DNA of 64,000 nucleotides from positions 1-64,000 of the forward strand of contig JBPYCQ010000012.1 in assembly GCA_051846895.1 (NCBI GenBank), in the 5' to 3' direction. The DNA comes from CALKAL01 sp051846895 (GTDB taxonomy: Bacteria > Bacillota > Bacilli > Bacillales > Alkalibacillaceae). Positions 34,287 through 42,025 of the stretch are shown here, piece by piece; the stretch's first letter is position 1; each line of letters opens with the position of its first letter. Below the pieces are notes generated by a model. That model did not search any database, was not told where the DNA came from, and was given only the letters and a program-made list of their open reading frames with translations. A program made the position numbers and the translations under genes.

Positions 34287-34838
34287 ATGTCTAGACATAA
34301 AAACAATGTGTCAGGTCATGACCGAATGGAAGTTTTAGAAGAATGTATGAGTGAGTACGGTACTGAAATAAAGCGTGTTATATTTTCATACGTAAGAAAT
34401 CATTCAGATACCGATGATATAACACAAGACGTATTCTTTACTGTTTATAAAAAGCTTAACGATTTTAAAGGTGAATCGTCGCTGAAAACTTGGATTTATC
34501 GAATTGCGATTAATAAGAGTAAAGATTATTTACGGTCTTTAAATGTTAGAGAAAATAAACTAATTAATAAGCTTAAAAACAATACAAATACGATAAATAA
34601 CAATCCAGAAGCATTGTCTATTCAAACGGAAACTTCTAATGAGCTTTTAACTGAAGTTTATCAATTACCTTTAAAATATCGTGAAGTGATTATCTTATAT
34701 TATTTTGAGGATTTAGATACGCAAGAAATATCAGATGCTCTAGACGTTAACATTAATACAGTAAAAGCTAGATTAAGACGGGCAAGGGAGCGTTTGAAAG
34801 AACGACTCGAGCTCAATGGAGGTGAAAGTATTGGATAA
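34287..34838 (+). CDS. ECF-family RNA polymerase sigma factor
   Basis: A 183-residue extracytoplasmic-function sigma factor. Region 2 reads VIFSYVRNHSDTDDITQDVFFTVYKKL followed by SLKTWIYRIAINKSKDYLRS; region 4 reads PLKYREVIILYYFEDLDTQEI and VNINTVKARLRRARERLKERL. ATG 34287 lies 6 nt after AAAGGAGG; ATG 34266 precedes that site. Its stop overlaps the TTG start of the anti-sigma gene. The inducing signal cannot be read. Confidence 0.95.
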   Translation: MSRHKNNVSGHDRMEVLEECMSEYGTEIKRVIFSYVRNHSDTDDITQDVFFTVYKKLNDFKGESSLKTWIYRIAINKSKDYLRSLNVRENKLINKLKNNTNTINNNPEALSIQTETSNELLTEVYQLPLKYREVIILYYFEDLDTQEISDALDVNINTVKARLRRARERLKERLELNGGESIG

Positions 34839-36624
34839 AGAATTAAGAGAGTTAAAAAACGATTATTTAAATGATCATTCCATACAGTTTACTGAACAAG
34901 ATCGCGACGGCGTTTTACAAAAAATCAATCAGTCTAAAAAAAGTAATAAAACATTCACTCCGACAAGGGTTGCCTTGACACTTGCTGCCGTGTTTTTAAT
35001 TGGATTTACGATTTTATTTAGTCAATTGAATGGCGAAGATACTCCTAGTGGCTTAGGTAATAATACAGAACCTGCGATTGAAGGGTATGTCTTACAAAAA
35101 GAAGAAAACGGGTCAATTCTAGTCGTGAGCTCAGAAACGAATCAATATAATCAATATGATGCAGTGTGGTATCGCGGTGTAACCGAGGAGGTTGAGCTGG
35201 GACGAAAAATAAAAGGCTGGCATTCGGAACAAGAAGATTCATTTCCAGCCCAGGCGTCAGCTGATCGGATAGAATTACTACCTGATGAGAGTGTACCAGG
35301 AGCCACTCTTACTAAAAAAGAGGTCATAGTAAAAGTGTTAAATTCGGATGAGCTAACCGAATTTGGATATGATTTTGTGGCGATAAAAGAGATTAATTTC
35401 ATTGAGAATAAACAAATTTGGGAAGTCATTGTAAGTAATCTTTCTAACGATTCTTTTATCACCATTCAAATCCAGGATAATTCGAATGAAGACATCTCAG
35501 AATCGGAAAACTTGAATCTTGATTATGCAAAATACGGCAAAAGGTTTCCGGAACTTGAAGAGAAATTTATCGACTATATGAATGGTCCTAATCGTATGCT
35601 TAACGCTCTTGGAATTGAATTAAATGGAGTAGCGATTGATGAAGAAGGTACTGTTACAGTCGATTTTAAGCCATTTAGTTATAGCTTTACGACCAATGAA
35701 TCTGGAGAATTTAATAATGAAATGAAAGAAATAGTATTTAGTTTTGAAAATGTTAATCAAGTGTATTTCCAAGAAAATGGGGATAAAGAAATCTACTACA
35801 GAAAATTTGAATCGTTTGTTCAACCTTTAACAAATAAAGACCGAGAACCGACAAGTTTTAACGAAAAAGAATTTTTTAATCGATACGACGAAACATTCAA
35901 CCAATTCATTCAAAATAATGAACAACAACGATTAACAACCTTTGACTCACTGACTGACGTGAAAGTCGAATTATTAAATATAGCCTCAAATGAGTATGCA
36001 AAGGAGTTAATGGACACTTACTTTTACGAAGAAGAGGATGGGGTATACTTAGTTGCTACTCATACACCAACATCATTAAGTATAAATGAACCATACGACG
36101 TTAATAAAATTGATGAAAAAACGTATGAAATTAAGCAAGAGCACATAAGCGATTTAGACGGACATGTAATTTATACGTTTACAATCGTGTTTAACGGTGC
36201 GAATTGGGTGCTCCACCAAGTTGAATATGACATGGTATACGAATCAATTAAAACTCTACTAACTAATTACGAACAAACATTTATGCATTTAGTTAATAAC
36301 AATGAAAATCAACGTTTAACGACGTATAATTCTGCCAAAGAAGTACGAGTTGACTTTCTAAAAGTCATGACAGATAAACAAGCAGACCAACTTATGGATG
36401 ATTATATTTATGAACAAGACGGCGATGTTTACTTAACAGCAACCATTATGCCAGTCTTTATTGATATGAAAAAAGACTTTTCTCTTAACCAAATTGATCG
36501 CAATACGTATCAAGTCGAGCAAGAACATTCAAGCGACTTGCGTGGAAATGTCACCTTCATATTTACGATTAAGAAAAAGGATTACCAATGGTTTGTTGAC
36601 GAAGTTGAAGTTGAACAAAGATAA
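34831..36624 (+). CDS. Membrane anti-sigma factor with large duplicated ectodomain
   Basis: A 597-residue protein. A cytosolic N-terminal segment of about 45 residues probably binds the sigma factor, one membrane helix (ALTLAAVFLIGFTILFSQL) follows, and more than 500 residues lie outside. The ectodomain includes a GerMN-like stretch (MNGPNRMLNALGIELNGVAI then VDFKPFSYSF) and two tandem copies of about 115 residues that begin NNEQQRLTTFDSLTDVKVE and NNENQRLTTYNSAKEVRVD. TTG 34831 lies 6 nt after GGAGGTG and overlaps the sigma stop. Anti-sigma function rests on gene order and topology. Confidence 0.82.
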   Translation: MDKELRELKNDYLNDHSIQFTEQDRDGVLQKINQSKKSNKTFTPTRVALTLAAVFLIGFTILFSQLNGEDTPSGLGNNTEPAIEGYVLQKEENGSILVVSSETNQYNQYDAVWYRGVTEEVELGRKIKGWHSEQEDSFPAQASADRIELLPDESVPGATLTKKEVIVKVLNSDELTEFGYDFVAIKEINFIENKQIWEVIVSNLSNDSFITIQIQDNSNEDISESENLNLDYAKYGKRFPELEEKFIDYMNGPNRMLNALGIELNGVAIDEEGTVTVDFKPFSYSFTTNESGEFNNEMKEIVFSFENVNQVYFQENGDKEIYYRKFESFVQPLTNKDREPTSFNEKEFFNRYDETFNQFIQNNEQQRLTTFDSLTDVKVELLNIASNEYAKELMDTYFYEEEDGVYLVATHTPTSLSINEPYDVNKIDEKTYEIKQEHISDLDGHVIYTFTIVFNGANWVLHQVEYDMVYESIKTLLTNYEQTFMHLVNNNENQRLTTYNSAKEVRVDFLKVMTDKQADQLMDDYIYEQDGDVYLTATIMPVFIDMKKDFSLNQIDRNTYQVEQEHSSDLRGNVTFIFTIKKKDYQWFVDEVEVEQR

Positions 36625-36627
36625 TTA

Positions 36628-36696
36628 AAAAAACGTTTGAGAGAAATACGGGGAAACAGATACTTATTTGCCCATCCGTTCTCTCAAACGTTTTTT
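36628..36696. terminator. Long-stem terminator after the sigma operon
   Basis: AAAAAACGTTTGAGAGAA pairs perfectly with the 18 bases at 36679-36696 across a 33-nt loop, and ends in TTTTTT. Confidence 0.85.
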
Positions 36697-36730
36697 AATT
36701 GTATATTTATTAATAAGTCTCTGTTAAAGT

Positions 36731-36832
36731 TTAGTGTAGATAATAATGATATTTACACTAAGTTGTTGTTTGTGATGAGCGGAAGCGGCGACTCCTGATC
36801 GGTAAAAGCGTCCACTGATAGCGAGTCACTAT
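36731..36832. repeat. Structured intergenic element
   Basis: TTAGTGTA (36731-36738) and TACACTAA (36754-36761) form a perfect 8-bp inverted repeat. The following GC-richer stretch at 36778-36830 (GCGGAAGCGGCGACTCCTG, then GATAGCGAGTC) has the look of the GCGGAAGCGGCGACTCCTG-type short repeats scattered through Bacillaceae genomes. It has no coding potential. Confidence 0.5.
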
Positions 36833-36883
36833 AACCATTAATAAAAAGCATCATTATCTCTATTATGTCAGGAATATTAAGAA

Positions 36884-37357
36884 TTATGGTCGTGATTCGT
36901 TTTTTGAAAACCAACTTCTAAGTATCAATATGATATGTTTACCATCACTCGCATGTCCATCTTTATAAACGGTTGGTATCATGACGTAAATAGCCATTAA
37001 ATAAGAATAGAGAACAAAACCACGAAAAGGTATAATCTTTGGTAGATAATCAATAATCATTAGGTACCAAACAATCGAAGCAGATACAATATTAAAAATA
37101 ATACCACCCGCTGATATTAAAAAATCTTTATAAGTTGAAACATTATTAAGAACAAAATCAACACGTCCATAAAGGAAGTTACCTTTATATAATGTGTGTT
37201 TTCTTAAACTGAAAATTTTTTGGTCACTAGTGCCGAATCTAATCTCTCTGATCTCAGCACCAAATAATTTTAAAAATATAACATGACCATACTCATGTAT
37301 TATTACGGCAATAGGAAGAGAAACAAATATAAATAAAGCATATTCTATTAATACCAT
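36884..37357 (-). CDS. M50-like membrane metalloprotease
   Basis: A 157-residue polytopic protein. The zinc motif HEYGH lies within the first helix (LPIAVIIHEYGHVIFLKLFG), and a second ligand motif DGHASDGKHI lies near the C-terminus, matching site-2-protease order. It is short for the family, with about four helices. It sits between the sigma/anti-sigma operon, convergent to it, and the permease pair. Anti-sigma cleavage is one possible role, inferred from position only. ATG 37357 follows GGGAG. Confidence 0.78.
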   Translation of the reverse strand: MVLIEYALFIFVSLPIAVIIHEYGHVIFLKLFGAEIREIRFGTSDQKIFSLRKHTLYKGNFLYGRVDFVLNNVSTYKDFLISAGGIIFNIVSASIVWYLMIIDYLPKIIPFRGFVLYSYLMAIYVMIPTVYKDGHASDGKHIILILRSWFSKNESRP

Positions 37358-37454
37358 GAGCGTTCTCCCTTCAAAAGTACTTTTTTGTGATGATTATTAT
37401 TAATGTATTTTACTAATTTGATCAGAAAAAAAATTATCGAGTGAGCCTGCTTTT

Positions 37455-38381
37455 CTATAAATAAGCTTGCCTTTTCTGAAAATGTTTACGTAAGCCTTCT
37501 GCGAACATTAAAAAACCTAGAACTACAACTGTAATTGCAGCACTCGCAATGAGTGGAATCCATGGTGCTGTATAAATGAAAGTACCTAATTGTCTAAAAA
37601 GTAACGGCCACGAATGCGCGTCTTGGAATTCTTGATGCACTCCTCCCAACTCGAAATACCGCGCAGGAATCCATGTTACTTTATACGAAATATATATTCC
37701 GATTATCCCTAATTGACCAATTAAAAACATATTTCTTCCAAAATCAATAATCATCTGGACAATAATCTCTGGCAATGTTAATGGGATATAATATTTTCTA
37801 AAAAGTCTTCGTCTAGTCGTTCCCGTTGAAATAGCCGCCGTAATAAATGGTTTCACTGCAATCGTTTCTATACTTGATCGATACATTAAAGCAACTCTTC
37901 CAACTTCAATAAGAGCGATGATAAACATCATCCAGACCATCCGATTCGGTGCATAAAAAATATAAGGTATATTAAAAACTACGATAACTGTAAAAATAAC
38001 TGGAATATAGGTAAATATTTTATTCCAAGCATTAATCGTTGAATGAAGTGGATTATTATAATAAGAGAAATATCCGAGTGGGATTCCAATTAAAAATCTT
38101 ATTAATGTAATTCCAATCATAAATATAAATACTTCTCTCGTCCCTACTAAAAGTTTACTTAATAAGCTAATTCCAAAATCATCTGTCCCTAATAAATAAT
38201 CCTTGCCAGGGGGAAAGGGTGGTTTACTTATCGATCCATCCTCATTGATTACGGCTCTTGCTCTTTCTGTTGCCGACTCCTGCAAAGAATTTATTTCAGG
38301 CCCGACAATTGCGATAATTAGTAATACACTCACGAAGAGCGTGCCAAATATTAATTGGTAATTCCATTTTTTAAACTTCAT
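37455..38381 (-). CDS. ABC transporter permease, DppC-like
   Basis: A 308-residue oligopeptide/dipeptide-type permease with six helices. The N-terminal helix, a DppC-like loop (PPFPPGKDYLLGTDDFGISLLSKLLVGTR) and the EAA-like loop AAISTGTTRRRLFRKYYIPLTLPEII are visible. Its start overlaps the partner's stop (TAATG). No ATPase or binding protein gene is adjacent, so the pair is an orphan unless supplied elsewhere. Confidence 0.87.
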   Translation of the reverse strand: MKFKKWNYQLIFGTLFVSVLLIIAIVGPEINSLQESATERARAVINEDGSISKPPFPPGKDYLLGTDDFGISLLSKLLVGTREVFIFMIGITLIRFLIGIPLGYFSYYNNPLHSTINAWNKIFTYIPVIFTVIVVFNIPYIFYAPNRMVWMMFIIALIEVGRVALMYRSSIETIAVKPFITAAISTGTTRRRLFRKYYIPLTLPEIIVQMIIDFGRNMFLIGQLGIIGIYISYKVTWIPARYFELGGVHQEFQDAHSWPLLFRQLGTFIYTAPWIPLIASAAITVVVLGFLMFAEGLRKHFQKRQAYL

Positions 38382-39307
38382 TAACTGACTCTCCTTCTAA
38401 GCGAATAACTGAATACTTGGCTAAGGACGTCTGTAATTAACATAATTAATGAGAAAAAGAGGGCAAAACCAAATAAAACTTGAGGATCAGCCATATGCTC
38501 AAATAACCGCACGGTCGCTCCACGATACATCATTAAGTGTTCAACAATAAATAGACTAGAAATAATATAGAGCATCACCGTTGGGAATTGCCCGAGTAAT
38601 TTAATATAAGCATTACTTAACATATGTCTTGAAATAATTTTCTTCTCACTAGTTCCTTTGCTTATCGCCGTTCGAACGTAATCATAACCTTGTTCCTCTT
38701 GTAAACTTAAATTAACACTTTTTGCTATATACATGGTTGGATAAATCGTCAAAAATATAATCCCAAGAATGACATTTGATAACCCGTCTTCACCATACAG
38801 ATCTATTCTAGGTAACCCGAAGTCAATCAATTCAAGTAACATAATTTGAATCAATAATACAACCATGAAATCAGGAACTGCTAAAAAGAAATTTGTAGAT
38901 CTTTCCCCAAATATAGAAAAGCGCTTCTTGTTTTTTCTGAAATCATAGATTCCTTTTAAAATGCCAAATATAATTCCTAAAAAAAATGCTGGCAAAACTA
39001 ATAATAGACTTCGCTTCCCATTCCCCCAAACAAGCTCCTCAACGGGCATTTTATACGCTTCACTAGTTCCTAAAAAAGCTCCATCATTCGCAAATAAATT
39101 AGAATAAAAGCCTACGACATTACTTTTATAATCTTCAAACTCAAAATGTCTAAAGACATCTATTAACCGTGCCGTTTGTTCATAATAAGCCATAGCGATA
39201 TCAGCTTCTGTTGGCTCTCCAGCTGGAATTAGAGCTAGTAAGACGATGCCATTGATTGCAATTAGCCACAAAAATATAGAGACAAGTATTGATTTTAAAA
39301 GTTTCAC
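38381..39307 (-). CDS. ABC transporter permease, DppB-like
   Basis: A 308-residue permease with six helices and a long extracytoplasmic loop after helix 1. The cytoplasmic coupling loop reads YVRTAISKGTSEKKIISRHMLSNAYIKLL. GTG 39307 lies 5 nt after TAAGGTGG; the longer frame to 39316 overlaps that site. Together with the DppC-like gene it would form the channel of a peptide-type transporter. The SLH/YcdB surface protein is upstream. Confidence 0.87.
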   Translation of the reverse strand: MKLLKSILVSIFLWLIAINGIVLLALIPAGEPTEADIAMAYYEQTARLIDVFRHFEFEDYKSNVVGFYSNLFANDGAFLGTSEAYKMPVEELVWGNGKRSLLLVLPAFFLGIIFGILKGIYDFRKNKKRFSIFGERSTNFFLAVPDFMVVLLIQIMLLELIDFGLPRIDLYGEDGLSNVILGIIFLTIYPTMYIAKSVNLSLQEEQGYDYVRTAISKGTSEKKIISRHMLSNAYIKLLGQFPTVMLYIISSLFIVEHLMMYRGATVRLFEHMADPQVLFGFALFFSLIMLITDVLSQVFSYSLRRRVS

Positions 39308-39401
39308 AGTGACCACCTTAGTTTTGATATTTCAGAATATTATATCACTAAAGGAATACATAATAAATATCTATTTTTTATAGTTTATGCCTAACAAATA
39401 A

Positions 39402-39438
39402 ACGAAGGCTGTCCCGAACAAGTCGGAACAGCCTTTAT
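39402..39438 (-). terminator. Terminator of the SLH/YcdB gene
   Basis: AAGGCTGT (39405-39412) pairs with ACAGCCTT (39428-39435), lying just after the stop codon; the T-tract is weak on the minus strand. Confidence 0.6.
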
Positions 39439-39443
39439 TGTAA

Positions 39444-41672
39444 TTATTGAAAATCTTCAGATGTAATTAGTTTAGCAAGTCTTAAGCATGATACTGCTAA
39501 CTGCGCATATGTCACTTCATTTTTAGGTAAAAATTTATCTGCATGATTTTTCGTTAGAACGCCAAATGAATTAGCAAGAACGACGTAACTACGATATTTT
39601 TCGCCCATCTCATTCGCATCTCGAAATCCATCATATTTAAAAATATCATCTTGTTTCGCAACCGCATTTAGTCCTAATGCACGGACATACCAATAAGCTA
39701 ATTGTTCACGTGTGATGACTTCATCGATATTAAACGTATCTTGACTGTCATCTATAATCCCTAATTGTACGGATCGTTTAATAACTTCATATAATTCATG
39801 ATCACGATCAATATTACTAAAAGGAGACTCTTCTGTGTCATCCATAACTGGTCCTTGATAAATACGTGTCAAAGACTTCGATAAAATTTCTAACGCTTCA
39901 CCTTTTGTTACAACAGCATCTCCATCAAAGGTTTCAGGATTGTCTACTTCGATGATCTTATTTTTAATCATGAAGTTAAGCTCATCCTCCGCCCAAGAAT
40001 GACTAATCGTAATATTTGATTTCTCTTCTTCATAATACGGTGAAATGCTTATCCATTCACCTGTCGTTGCATCATAAAATGACCTAATGTAATCAGCATC
40101 TCTATTATACCTAAGCTTATATTGTAATGTTTTACTAGTTGAATCTTTTAAGTCATCGCTTACATAGTATAGCTTTAAATCTAAATTGTCTTTAATTGCT
40201 TCCATAGCTTGATCTTCACTAACAACATCTTTTAATGAAGGCCAATCCTTGATATGACTAGGAGAATTTATTAATAAAGTTAACTGACCATCATCTTTTG
40301 AAACACCAACTAAAATGTTATCTCCGTTTACGATAAGGCCATTTTTTACTCTTGGGAATGAAAACATATAATTAGGTTCATTTGTGTTAGATTGGTAACT
40401 TATTGGATAAGCATACTCGTTCATCTTCGAATAAGCGTAGTCTTGAATATATTCCACAGCTATATCTAATGCTTCTTCTTTTGAAATGTTCACGTCTACT
40501 TCCTTGTTTCGGTCAAGTACAGATGAGAAATGTAGTAATTCTCCACTATCTTTTTTTATGCTTATAGTTGAGCCGGAGCCACCATTTACTCTATTGTACA
40601 TATATTGAACGTGGTAATATATTGTCCCGTCTTGCTCTTCACGTTCCTGTACACGATCAATACTTAATGTGATACCTTCTTGATCAGTGGCTAGTAACTT
40701 TTCAGCTAACGCCTTAGCTTCATCTTTCGTCAATGGTTTCGGAGACTTAGTCTTTGCTGTTAACATTTTTATTTCACTCTTCTTTGGAAGCTCGTCTACA
40801 TATTCACCGTTAATGTAATAGTTTCCATCTTTCGCTGACACACCTTGAACCATTGGTACTTCTTGGTAGGTGAGATGTGCAGTTTCTTCTCGTGTGTTGT
40901 AGTCTCTAGTTATTAAATACTGCAATTCAATATTAATATTATCTTTAACGCTTTCAAGGATCGCATCTTTAGATATTATTCCTGTCTTACTTTCAAATAT
41001 TGGGTTTTCTTTATGAATGAAGTTGCTGTAATGAGTGACTTCACCATTACCTAATACTGTGATACTAATGGATTGTCCATGCACTGGGATCCCATTTTTA
41101 AGCTTTTCAAAGATAAAACGGTATTCAATTGGTTCAGTTAATGGTTGATTCACACCGCCCATAAACAATCTATCATCAATTCTTAATCTGTACGTTTCAT
41201 TTGAATTGATGTTATCTATAAAGTTTCTCGCAATAACTAAAGCTTCATCTTCAGTTACTTTTGGTGGAAATAAAGCATCCGATTGATCCCGTTTACGAAA
41301 ATTGAAGTTTGTAAGTTCTAGATCATCGCCAGTAAATTCAAAAAAAGCATTTACAGGGTTCTTTGAAGTGCGTTCATAATAGCTCAGTCGTATTCTTTCG
41401 GTATCATCACCTTCTAATGGGTGACGGATAACAATATCTAATTCGAAGTCTTTCTCAGAGGCATCACTAAATTTTTCAGGAAAGATTTTTTTCACTTTAG
41501 TTATTAATTCATCCAATAGATCGGAGTCTTCACTTGATTCCTTCAGGTCTACCTGGTCCTCTGACTCAGATGAATCCACTGATACATTTTCTGCTGCACT
41601 AACAGCTAAAGTAAATCCTACCATCGTATAAATAGAAGAAAGTAAAAATGCTTTAACCCATTTAAACTTCAT
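39444..41672 (-). CDS. Surface protein with YcdB/YcdC repeats and SLH motifs
   Basis: A 742-residue secreted protein with a signal peptide ending near SAAENVS. Repeated PepSY/YcdB-type modules occupy the middle (TEDEALVIARNFIDNINS, TKDEAKALAEKLLATDQEG, SKEEALDIAVEYIQDYA, SEDQAMEAIKDNLDLKLYYV). The C-terminus has three SLH-like segments (VVTKGEALEILSKSL, ITREQLAYWYVRALGLN, VTYAQLAVSCLRLAKL), which would attach it to secondary wall polymer. GGGGGA precedes ATG 41672. Its role is unknown. Confidence 0.87.
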   Translation of the reverse strand: MKFKWVKAFLLSSIYTMVGFTLAVSAAENVSVDSSESEDQVDLKESSEDSDLLDELITKVKKIFPEKFSDASEKDFELDIVIRHPLEGDDTERIRLSYYERTSKNPVNAFFEFTGDDLELTNFNFRKRDQSDALFPPKVTEDEALVIARNFIDNINSNETYRLRIDDRLFMGGVNQPLTEPIEYRFIFEKLKNGIPVHGQSISITVLGNGEVTHYSNFIHKENPIFESKTGIISKDAILESVKDNINIELQYLITRDYNTREETAHLTYQEVPMVQGVSAKDGNYYINGEYVDELPKKSEIKMLTAKTKSPKPLTKDEAKALAEKLLATDQEGITLSIDRVQEREEQDGTIYYHVQYMYNRVNGGSGSTISIKKDSGELLHFSSVLDRNKEVDVNISKEEALDIAVEYIQDYAYSKMNEYAYPISYQSNTNEPNYMFSFPRVKNGLIVNGDNILVGVSKDDGQLTLLINSPSHIKDWPSLKDVVSEDQAMEAIKDNLDLKLYYVSDDLKDSTSKTLQYKLRYNRDADYIRSFYDATTGEWISISPYYEEEKSNITISHSWAEDELNFMIKNKIIEVDNPETFDGDAVVTKGEALEILSKSLTRIYQGPVMDDTEESPFSNIDRDHELYEVIKRSVQLGIIDDSQDTFNIDEVITREQLAYWYVRALGLNAVAKQDDIFKYDGFRDANEMGEKYRSYVVLANSFGVLTKNHADKFLPKNEVTYAQLAVSCLRLAKLITSEDFQ

Positions 41673-41822
41673 TAAAATTAATCCCCCTTTATATAAATAA
41701 GAGCCAAAATATTCTATTTAGCTCCCTGCGATTACTTAATTTCTATATTATTCCTATAATTTCCTTCTTTTTTATTAAAATCTTTTAAGAAACCTTCTTG
41801 CTCAAAAGCGGCGGTTATTTTG

Positions 41823-41956
41823 CCAGCCAATTTTGACAGGTTACCAGCCAATTTCGGATGATTACCAGCCAGTTTCGAGCAGTTACCAGCCAATTAGACT
41901 GATTTACCAGCCAATTTCACGATTTGCCAGCCAATTTTCAGTTTGCCAGCCAATTT
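41823..41956. repeat. 21-bp intergenic array E (CCAGCCAA core, 7 units)
   Basis: CCAGCCAA, usually within TTACCAGCCAATTTC, starts at 41823, 41844, 41865, 41886, 41907, 41927 and 41946. The first five are exactly 21 bp apart, then 20 and 19. The spacers differ from unit to unit. It lies about 30 bp beyond the MMPL terminator. The remainder of the 41673-42025 gap is featureless. Confidence 0.95.
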
Positions 41957-41984
41957 AGTGTAAAGCCATTCCGTTTTTAACCAT

Positions 41985-42017
41985 AAAAAAAGCGAGTCAC
42001 AAAGAACTCGCTTTTTA
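41985..42017 (-). terminator. MMPL gene terminator
   Basis: AAAAAGCGAGT (to 41997) pairs with ACTCGCTTTTT (42006-42016), with T-tracts in both directions. Confidence 0.9.
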
Positions 42018-42025
42018 AATACTAA

